The notes beneath the pieces were generated by a model that saw only the letters and a program-made list of their open reading frames with translations, was not told the origin of the DNA and did not search any database. DNA of 64,000 nt from Perkinsela sp. pyNocScin1 (Eukaryota; Euglenozoa; Kinetoplastea; Prokinetoplastida; Perkinselidae): positions 310,001 to 374,000 of the forward strand of contig CAXHTR010000002.1 of assembly GCA_964019655.1 (NCBI GenBank). Direction: 5' to 3'. A program made the position numbers and the translations under genes. How positions within the stretch are numbered: the first letter of the stretch is position 1; every line of letters begins with the position of its first letter. Positions 19,931 through 28,920 of the stretch are shown piece after piece.

Positions 19931-21127
19931 TCATTTTCGAGCGCTTTTCGTAATAACTTTGTACAAGCCTGTATCATTTCGATCGAAAGCCTTTCTTTTA
20001 CTTGCACTAGAAACATTCTGTACATACCTCCAGTCTAGATTAAGCTCCTTTTTCAAAACAGGGTTTTCGGTAAAAACAGACGGTGAGATGAGCTGTGATG
20101 GCATGACCACTATAAAATGCATGAGTAAGTCTCCTTTACTTTTACCAAACGTAGACCGTATAGGCATGCCCTCTCCTTCAACAGACCATACAAAGTTGGC
20201 ATCGAAAGTTTCCCGCTCATCAGGTGAGACTATCAGTCGGAGCTTTCGATTATCAAGGTGCGTTAGTTCGACAGGCGTACCCTTTAAGGCGTCAAGAAGT
20301 GATATTCGCTTCGACACAATGAGACAGTCACCTCTTCGGGTGAAGATTGGATGTCGCTGCAGCGCAAAAACTATGACGATGTCACCGAAATGCCGACACT
20401 CGTGTGTTTGGTGCCCTTCACCAGTAATACGAATGTGATCATCCTCATGCATGCCCTTTTCGATCTCGACAGTGATTTCATGCTTCTGGCGTTCTAATCC
20501 TTTCCCATTACATGCTCTACAAAAGTCGTCTTTAGCAACACGTTTACCTTGTCCATCGCATCGATGACAAGCATGCTCAGTGCGTTCGATGTATCCTGCA
20601 CCTTTTTGTACAATGAAGACTCGACCAGCACCATTACACCCATTGCATTTACGAAGCTTGTTCGGATCTCGTACACCGCTCCCTTCACATGAAGTGCAAA
20701 GTCTGTTTCGCTTGAGTATAACTTGCTTTGTAACTCCGCAGTAGAGCTCCTCAAGTGCAACCCTGATTTCGTGTACGATCTCTACTGGCCGCCGGTTCCG
20801 TCTGTCTTTTCTCCGAAATACGTCTTCCCCGCCGAAAAACATTGAAAATATGTCTTCTGCGTTGTGAAATTGGAAACCACCGTCACAATCAGAGCCCGCA
20901 TATAGACCAGATTTTCCATGTGCATCATAAATTGAGCGCTTTTCTGGATCATTTAAAACCTCATAAGCCTCGCCAACACGCTTAAACTGATCAGCTGCTT
21001 TCAAATCGCCATCGTTGCGATCCGGGTGATATTTGAGCGCTAGCCTTTTGTATGCCCGACGAATATCTTGCTCATCCGCGGTGTCTGAGATTTCGAGAGT
21101 TTCATAGTACTCTGTTTCGGCGGGCAT
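19931..21127 (-). CDS. Type I (class A) DnaJ/Hsp40 co-chaperone
   Basis: 398 residues from the first ATG; eight codons upstream are open only from a TTG. The J domain (residues ~6-70) contains the HPD tripeptide at 34-36 (LKYHPDRND). The G/F linker is short. The zinc-finger domain (~144-215) has four CxxCxGxG modules: CTSCEGSG, CNGCNGAG, CHRCDGQG and CRACNGKG, all complete. The C-terminal substrate-binding domains follow, with GDIVIVFALQRHPIFTRRGD typical of Ydj1/DNAJA. The protein ends KVITKSARK, with no CaaX box, so it is not farnesylated like Ydj1. There is no signal peptide. It delivers unfolded clients to Hsp70 and stimulates its ATPase, most likely in the cytosol. Confidence 0.92.
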   Translation of the reverse strand: MPAETEYYETLEISDTADEQDIRRAYKRLALKYHPDRNDGDLKAADQFKRVGEAYEVLNDPEKRSIYDAHGKSGLYAGSDCDGGFQFHNAEDIFSMFFGGEDVFRRKDRRNRRPVEIVHEIRVALEELYCGVTKQVILKRNRLCTSCEGSGVRDPNKLRKCNGCNGAGRVFIVQKGAGYIERTEHACHRCDGQGKRVAKDDFCRACNGKGLERQKHEITVEIEKGMHEDDHIRITGEGHQTHECRHFGDIVIVFALQRHPIFTRRGDCLIVSKRISLLDALKGTPVELTHLDNRKLRLIVSPDERETFDANFVWSVEGEGMPIRSTFGKSKGDLLMHFIVVMPSQLISPSVFTENPVLKKELNLDWRYVQNVSSASKRKAFDRNDTGLYKVITKSARK

Positions 21128-21199
21128 TGTAACTGTACACTCAGTGTGCAATACTGGCGGTAAAGACAGAAATCGAGAAAAAAAACATATGGTTTGTAC

Positions 21200-23185
21200 C
21201 TAAGCATCCCAAACGTCTCGCCGTAATTGGCCGCTCTCTTTCATATGCTCGATATAAGCAATCGCATCTTCTCTTGTGTATCCTCCATATTTCTCTACAA
21301 TATCTCGAGCGAGGCATCGCTCGACATCTTGGCACATCTTGATCGCATCACCGCATATAAAGATAATTCCTCCTGCCCGTATGCCATGCCAAACACTATT
21401 GCCATTTTCTGCAAGCCTATTCTGTACATAAAAGCGCCGGCCCTCGCGGGAATATGCCATAAAAACACTATTGAGGACGAGGGATTCGCTATGTCCGTCT
21501 ATTGGGGGCCCGTGGGGAAGCTCTGCGTCTCGCAAGTAAAGTGATTTAAAATCTTTAGATGAAGAAGTGCACTCCTGAGCACATCGCAGTAAGTTGCCAA
21601 ACGGGCAGTCCTTTGCGGTGCGGCAGCCAAAATAGAGGCTGAGGGTCCCCAACGAAGATGAAGCACCCTCGCGCTCATCACGCTTTTGCTGAATTTTGGT
21701 CATTTTCAAGTTCGCTTTAACTCTTCCATTCAGCCAAAAATGCTTCTTCTGCAGAAATCCTATGAACGGTGCTATTCCAGTTCCAGTTCCAATGAATACT
21801 ACGTTCTTTTCCATTTCTGCAAAGCCCAGATGGAAGCTTGATCGACTCAAAAACACTGGAATGCTGTCTCCTTCACGCAAGAGACACAACCACTGCGAGC
21901 AAAGGCCGCCTTCTACGATCGAAACAGCGATGGAAAGTTGTGGGTCCACTCCGGCATAGTTAGAAATGGAATACAAGCGCGGAGAACTCATAGGAAGAGC
22001 ATTTAAAAGATGTTCGAGGGAAATATCTTCTCTGTTGATGAAGGCTTCGCGAATGATATCAACCACAGTCCGATACTCGTTTTGCGATGCATATGCCCGG
22101 TCCATGAACTTCGTGAGATAAATAAAAGCTTTGCTTCCTTCATGTACTGATTTCATTAGCTGTTGAATAAATTCCGTTTTTGGATAGCAGTGTAAGTCCA
22201 CATGCCATCTGAGGTAGGATATAACTGTGCAGTCCGGTGAAACAGGAGTTCCAGTGATATCTACGTAGCTCGACACACATGCTTGTGCTTCGTCATCTGA
22301 TATAGCTAGAAGTCGAATTATGGTGCTAATATGGGCATCTTCATTTGGTGGATAGCAGCCTAAATGGTCCCCTGGCTCATAACTGAAGTGTGCTTTTTCT
22401 GAAGCGAATCGCAATAATTTGACTTCTCGTGATGAACCTGGGCTGACATTTGTTGTCGAGGCGATCTTTACAAGGCGTACAGCATATCTAGTTGGGTTGG
22501 AATTTTCCGCTTGTAATCGAAATACCTTGTCATGAGCTGTGAACGTCTTTTTCGCACACTTTCGCAATTCGGAGCAATTATCGGTGTTAAGGACTGAAAA
22601 GTGTGCATTAAGTATGCCACTCATCCATCTTTGAAAGCTCAAGTCAAGTTTGTAGGCGGTATCTGCGAGAGTGAGGGGATGAAACTCATGAGCTCCAAGA
22701 GATTCAAGTAGACTCGAAAGGTCCTTGGCAGCTGAGTTATAATCCACATATGAGGAATCCCCTATCCCGAAAATTGCATACGAGAGGTTTGTGAATCGTT
22801 TTCTTTTCTGCTTACAATTGCGAAAAAACGTGAACAGGTGCGCTATGTTGTCTGGTGGCTCACCGACGCCATGTGTTGAAACGATGAAAATTATTTGCAG
22901 ATTTTTATGCATTGTGGAGGGTTTGACAGAAAATGCATCAAGAAGCGTGTTGACTTTTCCAGCTTTTCGCAGAACTTCTGAGAAACGCTCTGCGTATTCC
23001 TCCGCTGTACCTGTTTGGGACCCAAAGATCACCAGAACATCTTTTGTAGTGGATGAAAAAATTGTTTTACGAACGACTGAGTGCAATGAGAATACGATAC
23101 TCAGAATGCGATACCACAAAAAATTGCGAACGGCCAAAGATGCATGCATGAGTGAAAGAACATTTCCAAGCCATGTCTCATTCAT
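21200..23185 (-). CDS. NADPH-dependent diflavin reductase, cytochrome P450 reductase-like
   Basis: 661 residues. A weak hydrophobic segment (about 18-38, VRNFLWYRILSIVFSLHSVV) could anchor it in the ER. The FMN-binding flavodoxin domain follows: FGSQTGTAEEYAE (54-66) and FGIGDSSYVDYN (~139). The FAD-binding domain has PGDHLGCYPPN (~271) and RLYSISNYAG (403). The NADPH domain has FIGTGTGIAPFIGFL (~464) and CGDA...M near residue 610. The C-terminus LRRDVWDA matches the LDVWS end of P450 reductases, where the tryptophan stacks on FAD. It transfers electrons from NADPH to P450-type partners; Tah18/NDOR1-like partnering with Dre2 cannot be excluded. Length is near the family norm (600-680). Confidence 0.86.
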   Translation of the reverse strand: MNETWLGNVLSLMHASLAVRNFLWYRILSIVFSLHSVVRKTIFSSTTKDVLVIFGSQTGTAEEYAERFSEVLRKAGKVNTLLDAFSVKPSTMHKNLQIIFIVSTHGVGEPPDNIAHLFTFFRNCKQKRKRFTNLSYAIFGIGDSSYVDYNSAAKDLSSLLESLGAHEFHPLTLADTAYKLDLSFQRWMSGILNAHFSVLNTDNCSELRKCAKKTFTAHDKVFRLQAENSNPTRYAVRLVKIASTTNVSPGSSREVKLLRFASEKAHFSYEPGDHLGCYPPNEDAHISTIIRLLAISDDEAQACVSSYVDITGTPVSPDCTVISYLRWHVDLHCYPKTEFIQQLMKSVHEGSKAFIYLTKFMDRAYASQNEYRTVVDIIREAFINREDISLEHLLNALPMSSPRLYSISNYAGVDPQLSIAVSIVEGGLCSQWLCLLREGDSIPVFLSRSSFHLGFAEMEKNVVFIGTGTGIAPFIGFLQKKHFWLNGRVKANLKMTKIQQKRDEREGASSSLGTLSLYFGCRTAKDCPFGNLLRCAQECTSSSKDFKSLYLRDAELPHGPPIDGHSESLVLNSVFMAYSREGRRFYVQNRLAENGNSVWHGIRAGGIIFICGDAIKMCQDVERCLARDIVEKYGGYTREDAIAYIEHMKESGQLRRDVWDA

Positions 23186-23289
23186 TTCCTAGGCGCGAGG
23201 CTGACCACATTTTTGATCTTCATAATGAAAGGTTGAAAAAAAAGTGAATGATACTTCGCTCTTGTGAAGTTGTGAGTTTTAATTGAAGA

Positions 23290-25092
23290 CTAGTTCCAAT
23301 GTTCAGCAGTTTCAGGCGTCTGAATTGTGTTTCGCCCATAGTACATCTGTCGCACGTTCAAATTACTAAATGTCTCATGCGTTTCACTCACAAAGCGGGT
23401 CATACCGTCTTTCTGATAAAAGAATTCTGGGTGCTTTTTGTCCCGCGGGCTTTCAAAATCTTGTCTTTTGCTCTGCGCTATTATACGAACATTCGGATTA
23501 GCTCGAGATTCGAAGGATTTTCGAAAGTAGGGAAGCACAGTATTATGTACAGATTTCTTTTGATCAGGTTGTAGAAGAAGCATGATACTGTGCGTCACCT
23601 TCGCGTGATTTTGTTTAAATTCTTCAGTCATGAGCCCTGCTTTTGTTGTAAGCTGAGCTACGTATTCTGCAAGCTGTGAAACAAAGGGAAGATTAAGCTT
23701 CTCGAACTCACGCTTTAACCAGTATGGGGAAAAAGCTCCTCCGGTAAACATGCGATACTCTGCGTGAAGCTGCGTGACTTTCAAAAGATTCTGCTGATGT
23801 TCATAGTTCATGCACTGATCTTCTGGAAGTGATGATGTAACCTCAGCAATTTGTTTTTTCAGGTCTAACTTCATGCCTTCTAGCTCTTGCACATCCTTTT
23901 CGCTGATAGATGCGAAGTATTTACTCAGTGAGACACTAAGGTTCAGGCCTTCCCGGAAGTGCCGATCGTGCTGAAGAAAATTTCGTTCCTGCATCCAGTG
24001 GTAAACTGACCGAGCTTCAGGGTATCCTTTGCAAAGAAGCCAGACGAGGAGATGTCGACCTATTACAAACTTTTCAACTTCTGTGACACCCTGGTAGCGA
24101 ACGTTGTCAACTGTGGTTCCGTGTACAAAGCCAAGAATGCTCATTGCATGTTGCGGGTGATCACAAGCTATAGCAACATCCATGTATGCAGACAAGACCT
24201 CCTTCTGACGGCAGCCATGCCTATTGGTTCTTCGAAAATCTTCGAATAATGCTGCAGCGTCGCCAAGGAGACGCAGACGTGCGCAACAGTCAAGCATGGC
24301 CTTCGCAACAGCTATTGTCGGCGGGTGAGACAATAAGCGGTAAACAGATGCTGCCTTTTCAATGTCATTATCGTGGGTGCATAAGTCTACAATCTCTTCG
24401 TGCATAGCGATTTGTGCTGGTGGGGCCCGAAAGGGTGCCACGTAGCGTTTGTAGAAGAAGGTTTCATCACTAAAGGGAGGTCTCCGAAGATATCGATAGA
24501 TACGGGCTCTAGATCCTATAGTTTGCGGGTGCAAACCCATAAATTTTTCATCGTGCGGCGATATATTTGTATGATCAATCATGGGGGACGTTACTCCATC
24601 CTCCTTCGCATTGAACTTGACCTGGCGCGAGATGTGCGGATCGTATGAGTGGATCAGATCATGAGTCACTCTGTGACCATTTCGCACGTTCAACATACTC
24701 ACTGGGGTGCTCTGAATGCCTTCAACTCGAATATCGGGCATAAACTTTGCGAGTTCTGCGACGGGAGTGATTGGTGTTGTGTGATCATCCCATTTAATTT
24801 CTTTCTTCGTGGAATACCCACTATTGAAATGCCCAGGTCCAGCCCTTCCACGGCTGTTCACCCATTCTTTCTTGAGATCTTCGTCCACAACATTTTCTCT
24901 GCGAAACGCAGAGGGCCGGTACGGATCCCTTGGCTTGCCAAAATACTTCAAAACACTCACAGATGCTGCATGGGGGAGTGTTGGCTTTCCTGAAGAAAAT
25001 CCTTGTAATTTGCCCATTTTAATGATCGCAGGGTTGGTAAAAAATGAATTGATAGCACTGTTACAAAACTGCAAAACCCCATACGCATTCAT
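23290..25092 (-). CDS. PPR-like protein, probable mitochondrial ribosome or RNA factor
   Basis: 600 residues. A basic, glycine-rich N-terminal ~200 residues is followed by helical pairs of pentatricopeptide type: DNDIEKAASVYRLLSHPPTI, LRLLGDAAALFEDFRR, CDHPQHAMSILGFVHG and KGYPEARSVYHWMQERN. The tail is long and basic. Such proteins are abundant in kinetoplastid mitoribosomes (the KRIPP type); membership is inference. Start choice: the first ATG is only 47 bases after the Mex67 gene, and in-frame AGs after TTTTGC occur before Met26 (25017, MGKLQGFSSGKPTLPHAA), which has a good presequence look and may be the true start. Confidence 0.72.
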   Translation of the reverse strand: MNAYGVLQFCNSAINSFFTNPAIIKMGKLQGFSSGKPTLPHAASVSVLKYFGKPRDPYRPSAFRRENVVDEDLKKEWVNSRGRAGPGHFNSGYSTKKEIKWDDHTTPITPVAELAKFMPDIRVEGIQSTPVSMLNVRNGHRVTHDLIHSYDPHISRQVKFNAKEDGVTSPMIDHTNISPHDEKFMGLHPQTIGSRARIYRYLRRPPFSDETFFYKRYVAPFRAPPAQIAMHEEIVDLCTHDNDIEKAASVYRLLSHPPTIAVAKAMLDCCARLRLLGDAAALFEDFRRTNRHGCRQKEVLSAYMDVAIACDHPQHAMSILGFVHGTTVDNVRYQGVTEVEKFVIGRHLLVWLLCKGYPEARSVYHWMQERNFLQHDRHFREGLNLSVSLSKYFASISEKDVQELEGMKLDLKKQIAEVTSSLPEDQCMNYEHQQNLLKVTQLHAEYRMFTGGAFSPYWLKREFEKLNLPFVSQLAEYVAQLTTKAGLMTEEFKQNHAKVTHSIMLLLQPDQKKSVHNTVLPYFRKSFESRANPNVRIIAQSKRQDFESPRDKKHPEFFYQKDGMTRFVSETHETFSNLNVRQMYYGRNTIQTPETAEHWN

Positions 25093-25139
25093 GAGTTACT
25101 CACTTAACAAAAGAGTAGGCGTACGCTAACCAAGCAGAG

Positions 25140-26567
25140 TCAGAGGTAATGCTCGCCCCCTAAGAGAGCCTTCTTCTCTTCGAAGAGCTTTTGTGCTCTC
25201 TCAAAATCATTTTCCGCCTGATTCAGGCAAAACAAGGCAGTTTGTGGTTTGAGCCTCGTTACTGCTACGAACTCGATAATCAAACTGCACTGGATATCGT
25301 TTGTCGATAAGGATATGATTTCTTGACAAACGTCTTCAGTGAGACCGTATTTTTTGCTCAGTTTGACTGATCTATCCCCCATTGCTGGTTTCCATAAAGG
25401 ACTTGGCTCAGACGATCGAATATGAAGAAGATCATTAAAGATCACTATATTTCCTGACTCGGACTTGACAAGTGTCCAAACTTGATCAAAGCAGCGTTGG
25501 ACCGACTGGTTTAGTGATGGGACATCAATGACGTATGTTCCGTGTATTTTTACGAGCAAAGTAGGTTCTTTGCCGAGCTGAATGTCACCTCCCATGCCGG
25601 GCTGCGTAACAGAGACATGCTGATCCGCATCAACGACCCTTGTTATTTTTATACGCGTAGTTTTGAATATAGATACCAAAGATTGAGAAATTTCCGCGGA
25701 GCCGTTGATAATCTTCTGACACTTGTTGGATGTAGGAGAAATCTTGGAAATATTATGATTCCACTCACCAAGAAGCTGTTGAATACGAACGGACTCTTTC
25801 ACCTCGGGTATGTTGGAGCCATGGGGCAGAGCCGTTGAGAAATTGTTTGACGTAGTGTATGTAAGTGTTGCATCGGGATGATAAAACTGGGATATTGTAT
25901 CAATGTTCGAACGCATTGTTTCTTCGTAGCCTTGCACTAACTGCATGCATAGTGTGCGGATTTCACCTTGCACGCCACCTGGATACTTTGGCCACGGTAA
26001 TGAGAGAGATACCCTTTCTGTGTTTTTATCATCAAGCAAAATAAGGCTGGGAAGGGTTTTTGAGATTTGCCGCCGGTAAAATTTCTCATTTGATACTGGG
26101 CAGCCAATGCAACGCAGTTCTTGAATCGACGAAAACCCCCTCAGCATTTGAACCCATGCTAAATCAGTGATAAGATTGTCTTTGAAAGAAAGAGCTTTAA
26201 AGATTCCCGCCATACCCAGCCTTTTTATCATATTGAGAAGCACAGCTGGCGACTTAATTCCATTGTGATCAAAAGATATTGTGTCTACGCTGATGAAGTG
26301 CTTCTGGAGACAGATTATGACGGCCTCACACGTGCGCATTGAGTTGAAGTCAAGGTACTGATCTTTCAGCTCGTCATACTGCTTGAGATTGGCCAAATTG
26401 ACAGCACTAGGTCCAGCCATTAGACCGTATTTTTCAATTACAAGTTTCAATAGCATAACAAACGAATTGGTCTCAGCTTTCGAAGCTTTTGGAACAGGCC
26501 CTTTATCGTCTTTCCTACCATTGAATCCCTGAGCTTTCCTGTTCTTTTTCGAATACGGATTTCCCAT
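25140..26567 (-). CDS. MEX67: mRNA export receptor Mex67/NXF1 (TAP)
   Basis: 475 residues. Order of domains: a basic N-terminus (MGNPYSKKNRKAQGF); a leucine-rich repeat domain ~85-190 (ISFDHNGIKSP, ALSFKDNLITDLAWVQMLRG, LPSLILLDDKN); an NTF2-like domain ~200-385 (LCMQLVQGYEETMRSNIDTISQFYHPDATLTYT, HGTYVIDVPS, FDQVWTLVK, IFNDLLHIR); and a TAP-C/UBA-like end ~425-475 (LKPQTALFCLNQAENDFERAQKLFEE). This is the standard NXF1 plan minus an obvious RRM. Trypanosome Mex67 is described with an extra N-terminal CCCH zinc finger; none is present here. With Mtr2/p15 it carries mRNPs through nuclear pores. Its position in the minus cluster shows no special regulation. Confidence 0.85.
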   Translation of the reverse strand: MGNPYSKKNRKAQGFNGRKDDKGPVPKASKAETNSFVMLLKLVIEKYGLMAGPSAVNLANLKQYDELKDQYLDFNSMRTCEAVIICLQKHFISVDTISFDHNGIKSPAVLLNMIKRLGMAGIFKALSFKDNLITDLAWVQMLRGFSSIQELRCIGCPVSNEKFYRRQISKTLPSLILLDDKNTERVSLSLPWPKYPGGVQGEIRTLCMQLVQGYEETMRSNIDTISQFYHPDATLTYTTSNNFSTALPHGSNIPEVKESVRIQQLLGEWNHNISKISPTSNKCQKIINGSAEISQSLVSIFKTTRIKITRVVDADQHVSVTQPGMGGDIQLGKEPTLLVKIHGTYVIDVPSLNQSVQRCFDQVWTLVKSESGNIVIFNDLLHIRSSEPSPLWKPAMGDRSVKLSKKYGLTEDVCQEIISLSTNDIQCSLIIEFVAVTRLKPQTALFCLNQAENDFERAQKLFEEKKALLGGEHYL

Positions 26568-26661
26568 CGTGTAATTTTATGAGAAAATAAGTAAGTTTAA
26601 GCACAAAGTTTTCATAGTATTCAGTAATTCAGATACAATCCGGACATTTCGACCGTTTGAT

Positions 26662-27237
26662 TCATCCAATCACAGATAAATTATTATAAGGAAGTCTCAC
26701 GTGTACAATTGGTGAGGCTATCTTTTTCTTATACTTTGCTTCGTAAGATGAATGTAAGCCGATCCAACCTTTTACCCGTACTGATGTATTGTTACTCGCT
26801 AAGGATGAATTTATCAATGGAATAAATTTTAAATCAAGCTTTTTTCGAGATGTGTACGCATTCAGAAAATATTTTTCGGGCTGATATCCATACATTAGCA
26901 CGGTATGTACATCCTTGGACAATGCTGGTAATGAAACATACTTGTTGTCTGTTGAATATGAGAATGTAGCTACCTGAAGCATTAACGCTTGCTTCTCATG
27001 ATTCTCCGCGTTCTTTAGCAACACTTGTCGTAAACTTTGTAATTTTCCTATCAATGTTACTTGAGAAATACCTGAAAAGGTTAAGGCTGGGCAGTAATTT
27101 AGGCTCGAAATCAGCGTATGCTCCCTACTAGAACCTGTTGAAGTGCGAGTACTTGATTGCTCGTATTGTTGAACAACCTGCTTTCCTACAGACAGCCTTT
27201 GAATTAGCCTATTCTTCAGCTTCACCAAATTCGACAT
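26662..27237 (-). CDS. OB-fold protein resembling kinetoplastid editosome KREPA family
   Basis: 191 residues. After a basic, polar N-terminus the core reads as an SSB-like OB fold: SQVTLIGKLQSL (strand 1), LQVATFSY, VHTVLMYG, VRVKGWIGLHS (strand with the VxVxG signature) and a final IVHVRLPYNNLSVIG. From memory, the order VTLxG, HTVxxxG, VxVxGxIxL, and a C-terminal P...V..P....VI segment matches the KREPA proteins (for example KREPA6/MP18), which bind RNA and hold RNA-editing complexes together. A generic mitochondrial SSB is the alternative. If right, it is strong evidence for a kinetoplastid. It is the first gene of the minus cluster, at the divergent strand switch. Confidence 0.5.
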   Translation of the reverse strand: MSNLVKLKNRLIQRLSVGKQVVQQYEQSSTRTSTGSSREHTLISSLNYCPALTFSGISQVTLIGKLQSLRQVLLKNAENHEKQALMLQVATFSYSTDNKYVSLPALSKDVHTVLMYGYQPEKYFLNAYTSRKKLDLKFIPLINSSLASNNTSVRVKGWIGLHSSYEAKYKKKIASPIVHVRLPYNNLSVIG

Positions 27238-27363
27238 ATCATTGATGTCAATATAGTGTATTAAAGTTTAAAATTTTTTGGGCTACCGCAGAATACAACA
27301 TTTCCTACTTTGCACCCTGCGAACGAAGAACTTCAAACATAGTATGCTGAGATTCAAATTTTA
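27238..27363. promoter_or_regulatory. Divergent strand-switch region (putative Pol II start zone)
   Basis: Only 126 bp separate the start codons of the leftward and rightward gene runs. The sequence is AT-rich with a pyrimidine-containing patch on the plus strand (TTTCCTACTTTGCACCC near 27301). In kinetoplastids, divergent switch points are where both polycistronic units start; no TATA-like element or defined promoter is visible. Function assigned from layout alone. Confidence 0.55.
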
Positions 27364-28341
27364 ATGTATTTTAGATTCCAATTAATTATCATGATACATG
27401 TATCGAGGTTGATGTACGCACATCAAACGATGAAGGAGCTTCTCACTCAAGTCTCTCAGTATTACTACGAAAATAGACTCCATGAGCTCTCGGACGAAGC
27501 GATTTTGTCTTATGGTAGGTTACGCCGTATACCAATCGTGGGAAAAAGACATGATATTATTAATAGATTATACAGGTATATATATCGGCGTGAGTGTCCA
27601 GAAATTATTAATACTGTTTGCTATGATCTCGAATTCACGGGGCTACCTGAATGGAGTAGGTCTGGTGTGCCGGATCAAGAGATTATTGAAATAGGAGCTT
27701 TTCATCCAGCCACAGAGCAGAGTTTTTCATGTCTCGTCAAGCCTGATCTTTATAAAATTTCTGATGAGGCATCAGCTCTAACTCTTCTCAATCATGATAT
27801 CTTGCAGAAAGAAGGTGTTGTAATTCGTGAAGCCCTGAGGAGGTTTTATATGTGGATTGAAAAGATTGCGTTAAAAGCCCCTCCAGTAGAAATACCGCTT
27901 GATACCATGACGTCAAGCTCAAGGCACCTTCCCCCAGATGACGTATGCAAGTTCTCCCTTAAAAGTGATTTAAGCGATACAGTTGCGAACCCGAAAGACA
28001 CGCTGCTTATTTCACACGGTGGACTTATGAATGATATCAAAATGCTGAAATATTATTCATCTGCTTTCAACGTTGATATCCCAACATGCATATCTTTCGC
28101 GGATTCCGTCAAGTTGATCAAAGAAAGTACAATACAGAAAAGTGAGAAACTAACGACTCTAAAATTGGATTCGCTTGCAAACGAGCTTTGTATTCCACGG
28201 GCTGATCAAAGTCATCGCGCTTTAAGCGATGCACTTATGACTTGGAAAGTGCTTTCAAGGACATTGAGTGTGTTTGGTAACAATGCATTAACCCCGATGC
28301 AGGAAATCACAAAAAAACATTACCAATGGAAAAAGTTATGA
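27364..28341 (+). CDS. SAP-domain plus DEDDh 3'-5' exonuclease (ERI-1/3'hExo-like)
   Basis: 325 residues. Residues ~40-75 (ELSDEAILSYGRLRRIPIVG, then KRHDIINRLYRYI) fit a SAP motif. The DEDDh nuclease follows: ExoI CYDLEFTGL (D and E), ExoII ISHGGLMNDIKML (D), ExoIII HRALSDALMTW (H and D), a complete active-site set. SAP plus DEDDh is the architecture of ERI-1/3'hExo, which trims histone mRNA ends, 5.8S rRNA and small RNAs. A divergent insert of ~50 residues lies between ExoI and ExoII. The first ATG is used; later in-frame ATGs (27391, 27412, 27430) are possible. It is the first gene of the plus-strand run. Alternative: an oligoribonuclease- or DnaQ-like nuclease with a chance SAP-like helix pair. 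Confidence 0.72.
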   Translation: MYFRFQLIIMIHVSRLMYAHQTMKELLTQVSQYYYENRLHELSDEAILSYGRLRRIPIVGKRHDIINRLYRYIYRRECPEIINTVCYDLEFTGLPEWSRSGVPDQEIIEIGAFHPATEQSFSCLVKPDLYKISDEASALTLLNHDILQKEGVVIREALRRFYMWIEKIALKAPPVEIPLDTMTSSSRHLPPDDVCKFSLKSDLSDTVANPKDTLLISHGGLMNDIKMLKYYSSAFNVDIPTCISFADSVKLIKESTIQKSEKLTTLKLDSLANELCIPRADQSHRALSDALMTWKVLSRTLSVFGNNALTPMQEITKKHYQWKKL

Positions 28342-28444
28342 AAATATGGATGAGATCCCTAAATACGAAAACATTTACGCAAAATTCTGTTGGAACTCCA
28401 AGCATAGCTCGGCTTTGATTGTCTTTCTAAGGCTGAAATGTAGA

Positions 28445-28807
28445 ATGGAAGGAAAGATTAAGAGCATTTTTGAGAAAATTCGATCTCCCCAGAACAGTAA
28501 AAATGCCTCGGCCAGTGCAAGTACACTAGAGCCAAACCAAAGGCCACCAAGGTGTAGAGATCAGCGAAATCAAAAAAGAGTTGTGGCTAAGAACATATCA
28601 AAGAAAAGAAAACATCAAGCCTATCAAGAAGCCTCATCGGCGTCCATTAGCAAAGATGACTTTGCTAACCTGCATGGAAATTCTATGGATATGCTCGCAA
28701 CTTCTGACGGCTACAAGGTTTACACCGAAGAGATGCTCGATAAGATGCTGTCTAACTCTGGTGGGGATACACCACTCTGTCCTTTTGATTGCAAGTGCTG
28801 CTTTTGA
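28445..28807 (+). CDS. DUF1764 family small protein
   Basis: 120 residues from the ATG at 28445. The frame opens earlier at 28346, but that ATG is 4 bases after the preceding stop, and a pyrimidine tract plus AG (TTGATTGTCTTTCTAAG, AG at 28430-28431) favours 28445. A lysine/arginine-rich, nuclear-signal-like middle (KKRKHQ) leads to the conserved end DGYKVYTEEMLDKMLSNSGG and TPLCPFDCKCCF, the DUF1764 signature: a cysteine cluster at the very C-terminus. The function of the family is not established. A start-stop ATGTAG sits 7 bases upstream of the chosen start. Confidence 0.82.
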   Translation: MEGKIKSIFEKIRSPQNSKNASASASTLEPNQRPPRCRDQRNQKRVVAKNISKKRKHQAYQEASSASISKDDFANLHGNSMDMLATSDGYKVYTEEMLDKMLSNSGGDTPLCPFDCKCCF

Positions 28808-28920
28808 TTAATCCACCTTGAACATTGCGGCAGGTGAATATCTACCCTTGAATACTTTCGCATCTTAAGCGCACTTTAGCTGAAGATTGACTCAAGACCC
28901 ACTCACAATTATGTCCTTTC

